The translations under genes were made by a program, and so were the position numbers. This document shows, one piece after another, positions 6,824 through 10,493 of a DNA stretch of 10,493 bases; position 1 is the stretch's first letter, and the number at the start of each line of letters is the position of its first letter. The DNA comes from Pseudomonadota bacterium (GTDB lineage Bacteria > Pseudomonadota > Gammaproteobacteria > Burkholderiales > SG8-39): contig JAJZUN010000059.1 of the NCBI GenBank assembly GCA_021848555.1, positions 1 to 10,493 of the forward strand. The letters run 5' to 3'. Under the pieces are notes generated by a model, which saw only the letters and a list, made by a program, of their open reading frames with translations, was not told where the DNA came from and did not search any database.

Positions 6824-8025
6824 GACTGTATGGTTCCCACCAGTTCGAAAATTGGCAAATACATGAGGATCACGATGCCGCCCACCATGGCGCCGATCAA
6901 GGCCATCAGCGCCGGTTCGAACACCTTGGTGAACACATCGACCCAGCGCGCCACCTCGTCGTCGTAGAACGCCGCCACCCGCTCCATCATCTCCCCCATG
7001 CGCCCGGTCCGCTCGCCCACCTGAAGCATGCGGTGGCCGACCGGCGTGGTGAGCCCGGCGGCGTGCATCGCGACTGAAATCGAGCGGCCTTCGCGTATGC
7101 CCGAGACCGCCAGTTCCAGCCGGCCGCGCAGCAGCGGGCTCAGCAGTCCGGGCACCAGGCCGAGCGCGCCCATCATCGGGGTCCCGCCGCCAAGCAGCAT
7201 GCCCAGTGTGCGGTAAAGACGGGCGAGTTGATACACGCGCATGCGCTCGCCCAGCCAGGGCAGGGCCCACAACCTGGCGCCCAGCCAGGCCCGCACCTCG
7301 GGCCGCGTCGCGAGCGATACGGCGGCCGCGGCGGCGAGAATCGCGGCCAGCAGCAGTTTCCACCCGTGCGCGCCCACCAGATTGCCCCAGCGCATCAGCA
7401 GCAGGGACAGGAAGGGCAGATCGGTGGTGCGCTCTTCGTAGATATGGCTGAACCTGGGAACGACGTATCCGAGCAGGAACAAGGTCACCAGTACCCCTAC
7501 CGCAAGCAGCACCGCCGGGTAGATCATTGCGCTGACCACTTTTTTCCGGACCGATTCGATCTGGGTCTGGTAGGCGATATGACGGCGCAGCGACTCCGCC
7601 ATGCCGCCGCTGCGCTCGCTTGCGCGCAGGGTGGCGATGTAAAAGGGCGGAAAGTGTTCCGGCTGCATCGCCATCGCGTCCGAGCAGGTGCGGCCGGAAT
7701 AGAGCTGGTCGAGCAACTGGCGCATCACCGAGCGCGCCTGCGCATCGGGTTCGTTCTCCGCCAGGGCTTCGATGGCCTCGACCAGGACCAGGCCGGCTTC
7801 GAGCAGGGCGAGCAGTTGCTGGCTGAACAGCAGCAGCCCAAACCGCTCGCGCCGCCGCGAAACCAAACCCGCCAGCCCAAAGCCGTGCCAGCCCGATTGC
7901 GCAACCGACAGGACGACGTAGCCGCGCTCATCGGCTTTGCGCGACGCCTCCTGCACCGTGGCGGCGTCGATCTGCCAGTCCAGCACGCCCGCAGATTCGG
8001 AATAGACTTTGAGCTTGAATTGCAT
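6820..8025 (-). CDS. gspF: GspF/PilC-type inner-membrane platform protein
   Basis: Polytopic inner-membrane protein that forms the platform on which (pseudo)pilins are assembled and that contacts the GspE/PilB ATPase. The 401 residues contain two T2SSF repeats. The first covers about 66-190 (FSQQLLALLEAGL..., ASERSGGMAESL at 135-146). The second covers about 268-392 (ARLYRTLGMLLGGG..., VGERTGRMGEMMERV at 336-350). Hydrophobic segments lie at about 166-188, 223-240 and 371-393, the standard three-helix layout. The N-terminal soluble part (MQFKLKVYSESAG...) is typical in size. The ATG at 8025 has AAGGG only two bases upstream, an unusually short spacing. A terminator just upstream separates it from the metalloprotease gene, so a promoter should lie in about 8026-8075, though I could not identify one. 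gspE follows with a 4-base overlap; F before E reverses the usual order. Confidence 0.94.
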   Translation of the reverse strand: MQFKLKVYSESAGVLDWQIDAATVQEASRKADERGYVVLSVAQSGWHGFGLAGLVSRRRERFGLLLFSQQLLALLEAGLVLVEAIEALAENEPDAQARSVMRQLLDQLYSGRTCSDAMAMQPEHFPPFYIATLRASERSGGMAESLRRHIAYQTQIESVRKKVVSAMIYPAVLLAVGVLVTLFLLGYVVPRFSHIYEERTTDLPFLSLLLMRWGNLVGAHGWKLLLAAILAAAAAVSLATRPEVRAWLGARLWALPWLGERMRVYQLARLYRTLGMLLGGGTPMMGALGLVPGLLSPLLRGRLELAVSGIREGRSISVAMHAAGLTTPVGHRMLQVGERTGRMGEMMERVAAFYDDEVARWVDVFTKVFEPALMALIGAMVGGIVILMYLPIFELVGTIQS

Positions 8026-8075
8026 GACCCTTGCCAGGCTGCGGCTACCTACGGCGGGAAAGTCTGTAGCGTACC

Positions 8076-8110
8076 AAAAAAATCGGGCCCATTGCGGTTG
8101 CCGATGGCCC
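8076..8110 (-). terminator. Intrinsic terminator after the metalloprotease gene
   Basis: On the minus strand GGGCCAT (complement of 8104-8110) pairs with ATGGGCCC (complement of 8085-8092), leaving one bulged G. The loop contains a small CGG/CCG stem. Two bases later comes a run of seven T (complement of 8076-8082). It begins 14 bases after the metalloprotease stop and should separate that gene from gspF-gspE. Confidence 0.85.
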
Positions 8111-8124
8111 TTGAATTCGGGCGA

Positions 8125-10020
8125 CTACGGCCGGTCTACCCAGAATCCGCTGACCGGATCCAGCACCTTGGTGCCGAAATCGAGATAGCCCTTGTCGCCG
8201 ATGTAGGTTCCGAGCGTGCCCTGGGCGTCAAGGCCGGGCGCGTAGAAATACCAGCCCGATTTCGATGCATCCCAGGCCCACAGACTGGCCAGATCCGGTT
8301 CCGGCGGACTTGCGTTCGGGCCGATCGCGCTGTTGAATTCCCGCGGCGTCTTGCCATCGCCTATGGCGATCAGGCTCCACCCCGGGGCCAGGCTCTGAAA
8401 CGAAGCGGACGCGACCGGCGTGCCGGCGGGCAATTGCGCCGCGTACTGGGTTTTGGCATTGACCCAAAAGCCTTCGCCGCCGTTGACCGCGGCAAGCACG
8501 TCGTAGCCCTTGCTGCTGGCGTAGTCGGCCAGCGCGGGCGCGGCGAGCGACGGCGCATAGAAGGCCCACTTCGTCCCGCCGGCACTCCATTTCCAGACGC
8601 TGAGTATGTCCGGACTGCCGAAGGCCGCGGCCACGTCCAGCGTGCCGCTGGAACTGTTGCCGGCGAGATTCCAGCCGGGCAGCAGTGTCATCGTCGCCGG
8701 GCCGGGCGCGGGCGTGAAATTGATGGAAGAAAGAGAAAACGTTTCCGTCGCCCCGCTGCTGTCCTCGAACGCCAGTTTGACCATGCCCACGCCATCGGCG
8801 ACCCAGAAGGTGTTGGTTGAGGCGGCGCCGCTGATCACGCGCAGGTTGCTGACGCGAATGGTGGCAAAGGTTCCGGCGGGCACGATGACGCTTTCCGCGC
8901 CGAAAGTGATGGTCTGGGAATAGGTGTCGGTACTGCTCGATCCGTCGCTGCCGGTTTGGGTAATGGTGCCGGTCTGGGTCAGCGTCGTGCCCAGGGCCAC
9001 CGCTGCGGGTACGTACAATTCCGGCGGCGTGTAGATGCTGGTCAGCGTGATGCTGCCGACGCCGGCGGCATACCCAGGCGAACCGTTGGCGTGCCTTCTG
9101 ATGCCCTCGGCATCGTTGGTCATATATCTCGAGACGCCGTTGGAGTCGGCCCAGACGAAGGTCGGAACGCCGTTGATCGTGACGGGCGCCTGACCGACCA
9201 CCCGTGTATAGGGCAGGGGCAACACGGATCCCGGTTTTTCGTCCTGATAGGTCCACGCGTATCCCGGCCGGAACGGGAAATAATTTTGCATGTTTATTGT
9301 CCCCGGGGCGGCCAGGGTCGTCGTTGTCGTGGAGCTTGTGCTGGTGACCGTGGTGGTGGTCATCGCCGACGTGCCAGTCCACTTAATGGCGTGCGCGCCC
9401 GCAATGTCGTCCGGCTGCAGCGAGTCGATGTTGCTGATCCGGGAATTCATCACGGCCGTGACCGACTGGCCGGCCTCGTTAGGGTGATCCAGGCCGGCGA
9501 CGTGACCGAATTCGTGTTCCGCGACGCGAAAGAAATCATTCAGCATTTCCGTGCTGTTCGCGGCTCGTACCAGCGGTCCCTGGTAGGCGTTGAACGGCGC
9601 GGTGCTGTTGAAGATCACATCCTCCTCGACGCGCGCCCCGTTGACGATCCAGCGGTTGGTGATCGCGATTGCGTCGCCCCACCCTGACCCGCAAAAGTCG
9701 GATGCCCATCTTACTTCATTGATACCATCGCGCGGCCAACACGCGTTGCCCGTGACCACCGGATCGGCAATGCGGAAAAAGCCGAAATCCGGGCCGCTGC
9801 CTATGCCGGCCGCATTCCATTTCGCGAGGGCGCTTTCGGCGAGTTTGCTCCAGCTGGTGAGTCCATAGCCTATGGACTGGAACGAAGTAGTCGACAGATC
9901 GAGGTTCATCACGAAGCCGCTCGCTGGCGGTTCTGGAAGCAAGGTCCAAGCGGCCACAGGCGCGGGAACCGCCTGCGACAGTACAAGAACCGCCGCCAGG
10001 AATTTCGTGCGCAGTCTCAT
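8125..10020 (-). CDS. Secreted matrixin-like zinc metalloprotease with duplicated C-terminal module
   Basis: Predicted exported metzincin-type protease of 631 residues. A Sec signal peptide (MRLRTKFLAAVLVLSQ..., cleavage probably after VAA at 24) leads almost directly into the catalytic domain. That domain carries the zinc site HEFGHVAGLDH (169-179: His169, Glu170, His173, His179) and a Met-turn candidate AVMNSR (189-194). No pro-domain is apparent; Cys94 and Cys110 may form a disulphide. A Thr/Ser linker (221-236) separates it from a beta-rich middle region (about 245-435: YFPFRPGYAWTY, VPAGTFATIRV, FWVADGVGMVKL). Two tandem Trp/Tyr-rich modules follow (about 444-523 and 543-630). Start: first in-frame ATG with a perfect signal peptide; the ribosome binding site is weak (GGGA). 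It begins 25 bases after an upstream partial gene, likely the same operon, and is followed by its own terminator. Substrate and anchoring are unknown. I am confident of the fold, less of the exact family. Confidence 0.87.
   Translation of the reverse strand: MRLRTKFLAAVLVLSQAVPAPVAAWTLLPEPPASGFVMNLDLSTTSFQSIGYGLTSWSKLAESALAKWNAAGIGSGPDFGFFRIADPVVTGNACWPRDGINEVRWASDFCGSGWGDAIAITNRWIVNGARVEEDVIFNSTAPFNAYQGPLVRAANSTEMLNDFFRVAEHEFGHVAGLDHPNEAGQSVTAVMNSRISNIDSLQPDDIAGAHAIKWTGTSAMTTTTVTSTSSTTTTTLAAPGTINMQNYFPFRPGYAWTYQDEKPGSVLPLPYTRVVGQAPVTINGVPTFVWADSNGVSRYMTNDAEGIRRHANGSPGYAAGVGSITLTSIYTPPELYVPAAVALGTTLTQTGTITQTGSDGSSSTDTYSQTITFGAESVIVPAGTFATIRVSNLRVISGAASTNTFWVADGVGMVKLAFEDSSGATETFSLSSINFTPAPGPATMTLLPGWNLAGNSSSGTLDVAAAFGSPDILSVWKWSAGGTKWAFYAPSLAAPALADYASSKGYDVLAAVNGGEGFWVNAKTQYAAQLPAGTPVASASFQSLAPGWSLIAIGDGKTPREFNSAIGPNASPPEPDLASLWAWDASKSGWYFYAPGLDAQGTLGTYIGDKGYLDFGTKVLDPVSGFWVDRP
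8131..8691 (-). repeat. Two tandem copies of a Trp/Tyr-rich module in the metalloprotease tail
   Basis: At protein level residues about 444-523 and 543-630 share ordered landmarks. These are LPGWNL (447-452) with APGWSL (545-550), SVWKW (474-478) with SLWAW (579-583), WAFYAP (485-490) with WYFYAP (590-595), KGY (504-506) with KGY (610-612), and GFWV (517-520) with GFWV (625-628). Spacing between landmarks is conserved except for a short insertion in copy 2. The copies have diverged at DNA level, so the duplication is old. I do not recognise the module's name; a beta-sandwich or surface/ligand-binding role is only a guess. Confidence 0.75.
9313..9360 (-). other. Thr/Ser-rich linker of the metalloprotease
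   Basis: Residues 221-236 are almost entirely Thr and Ser (TTTTVTSTSSTTTTTL). They form a flexible, extracellular-type hinge between the catalytic domain and the C-terminal regions. Such linkers occur in secreted multidomain enzymes and may be glycosylated or cleaved to release the catalytic part; neither can be shown here. Confidence 0.7.
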
Positions 10021-10045
10021 GCCGCTGATCCCGTCATGGCGGAGC

Positions 10046-10493
10046 TTATTGCGTGCCCAGCCTGGCCCTGACGGCGCCGAGGAATTGCTCCAGCGTGACC
10101 GGCGGCTGGCTTGTGCCGCCCAGCACCTCGGCCGTTATCCCGGGCGCCAGCGGCGTGCCGGAGGAACCGAGCACGACCGAACTCCCCGCTGCGGGCCCTG
10201 CCTGGATCTGGAACACTCCGGCGGGGCCGCCCACCACGGGAAACATGTCTTTGCCGTTGCCGCGCGAAAATACCAGATAGCGCACGCCGGGCTGGAACTG
10301 GGGCAGTCCGGGTATTTCCAGGCGCAATCCGTCGACTTCGCCGCCCAACACCAGCAGCACGATGTCCGCGCCCGGGCTGCTGCCTTTGAGCAGTTGCAAA
10401 TCCGAGAACCTGACGTCGGTGACGATGGCGCCGCTCGCGAGCTTTCGCGACTGCAGCGCGCTCACCGTGCCGACGAAAATCTGCTCGGCTTCT
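10046..10493 (-). CDS. Probable exported protein of unknown function, C-terminal 148 residues (partial)
   Basis: The reading frame is open to the right edge, so the N-terminus, where a signal peptide would be, is outside. The visible part begins ...EAEQIFVGTVSALQSRKL and continues with IVTDVRFSDLQLLKG, a hydrophobic strand IVLLVLGGEVDGLRLEIPGL, PGVRYLVFSRG and a hydrophilic end TLEQFLGAVRARL. The pattern (potential for export, G-T-V strand, T-V-F strand, LLKG, GGEVDGL, PG-RYLVF) resembles small beta-rich exported proteins that I recall encoded next to secreted proteases, but I cannot name the family securely. The GTG at 10465 is internal to this conserved start and is unlikely to be the true start. 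It ends 25 bases before the metalloprotease ATG on the same strand, suggesting one operon and possibly a joint function such as an inhibitor or folding partner. Confidence 0.68.
   Translation of the reverse strand, partial: EAEQIFVGTVSALQSRKLASGAIVTDVRFSDLQLLKGSSPGADIVLLVLGGEVDGLRLEIPGLPQFQPGVRYLVFSRGNGKDMFPVVGGPAGVFQIQAGPAAGSSVVLGSSGTPLAPGITAEVLGGTSQPPVTLEQFLGAVRARLGTQ

Noticed and set aside
6824..7363. Upstream extension of the gspE reading frame to 7363
   Set aside because: It would lie wholly inside gspF and encode Arg/Ala/Gly-rich sequence. The ATG at 6823 overlapping the gspF stop gives the expected GspE length and N-domain.
5555..8820. Long plus-strand open frames opposite gspE, gspF and the metalloprotease (e.g. 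5555-6772 and 7228-8820)
   Set aside because: They are antisense shadows of well-supported genes, with His/Gln/Arg-rich compositions typical of antisense frames in GC-rich DNA and no recognisable motif.
9313..9360. Thr-codon run as a microsatellite or CRISPR-like repeat
   Set aside because: It is an in-frame Thr/Ser linker using mixed codons inside a secreted protein, without regular repeat units or spacers.

Overview
The window is a GC-rich, densely packed chromosomal segment of a proteobacterium, most likely a betaproteobacterium. The evidence is the gene order rplU-rpmA-obgE-proB with ispB divergent and a tRNA-Pro after ispB, plus the protein sequences themselves. No plasmid, phage or insertion-sequence hallmark is visible, and every complete gene looks intact.

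Left part (1-2335, minus strand): transcription runs right to left through rplU (L21), rpmA (L27), obgE (ribosome-assembly GTPase) and proB (glutamate 5-kinase, cut by the window edge). A clear intrinsic terminator lies between rpmA and obgE, so the two ribosomal protein genes form one unit. obgE-proB, only 1 base apart, are either read through or separately started. A 148-base divergent region (2336-2483) holds back-to-back sigma70-type promoters for rplU and for ispB.

Middle (2484-5047, plus strand): ispB (long-chain polyprenyl diphosphate synthase for quinone side chains) is followed by tRNA-Pro(CGG), whose best promoter lies inside the ispB 3' end. Next is a single accessory-type gene, an AAA_14/DUF4143 ATPase. 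It is preceded by a comparatively AT-rich spacer with two matching palindromes, TCCTT-N5-AAGGA, centred 33 bp apart. This looks like a dedicated operator and is the least explained regulatory structure in the window.

Right part (5150-10493, minus strand): transcription again runs right to left. It starts with the 3' part of an unrecognised gene, probably for an exported protein. A secreted matrixin-like zinc metalloprotease follows; it has a signal peptide, a Thr/Ser linker, a middle beta-rich region and two tandem copies of a Trp/Tyr-rich C-terminal module. A terminator comes next, then a translationally coupled gspF-gspE pair (inner-membrane platform and assembly ATPase of a type II secretion/type IV pilus-like machine). 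The pair is in the order F then E, with no pilins or other secretion genes in view. Export of the metalloprotease by such a machine is plausible but is only an inference from proximity.

Most of the window is ordinary core genome. The points worth a second look are the paired operator, the metalloprotease with its duplicated tail and upstream partner, the inverted and isolated gspF-gspE pair, and the terminator splitting rpmA from obgE.
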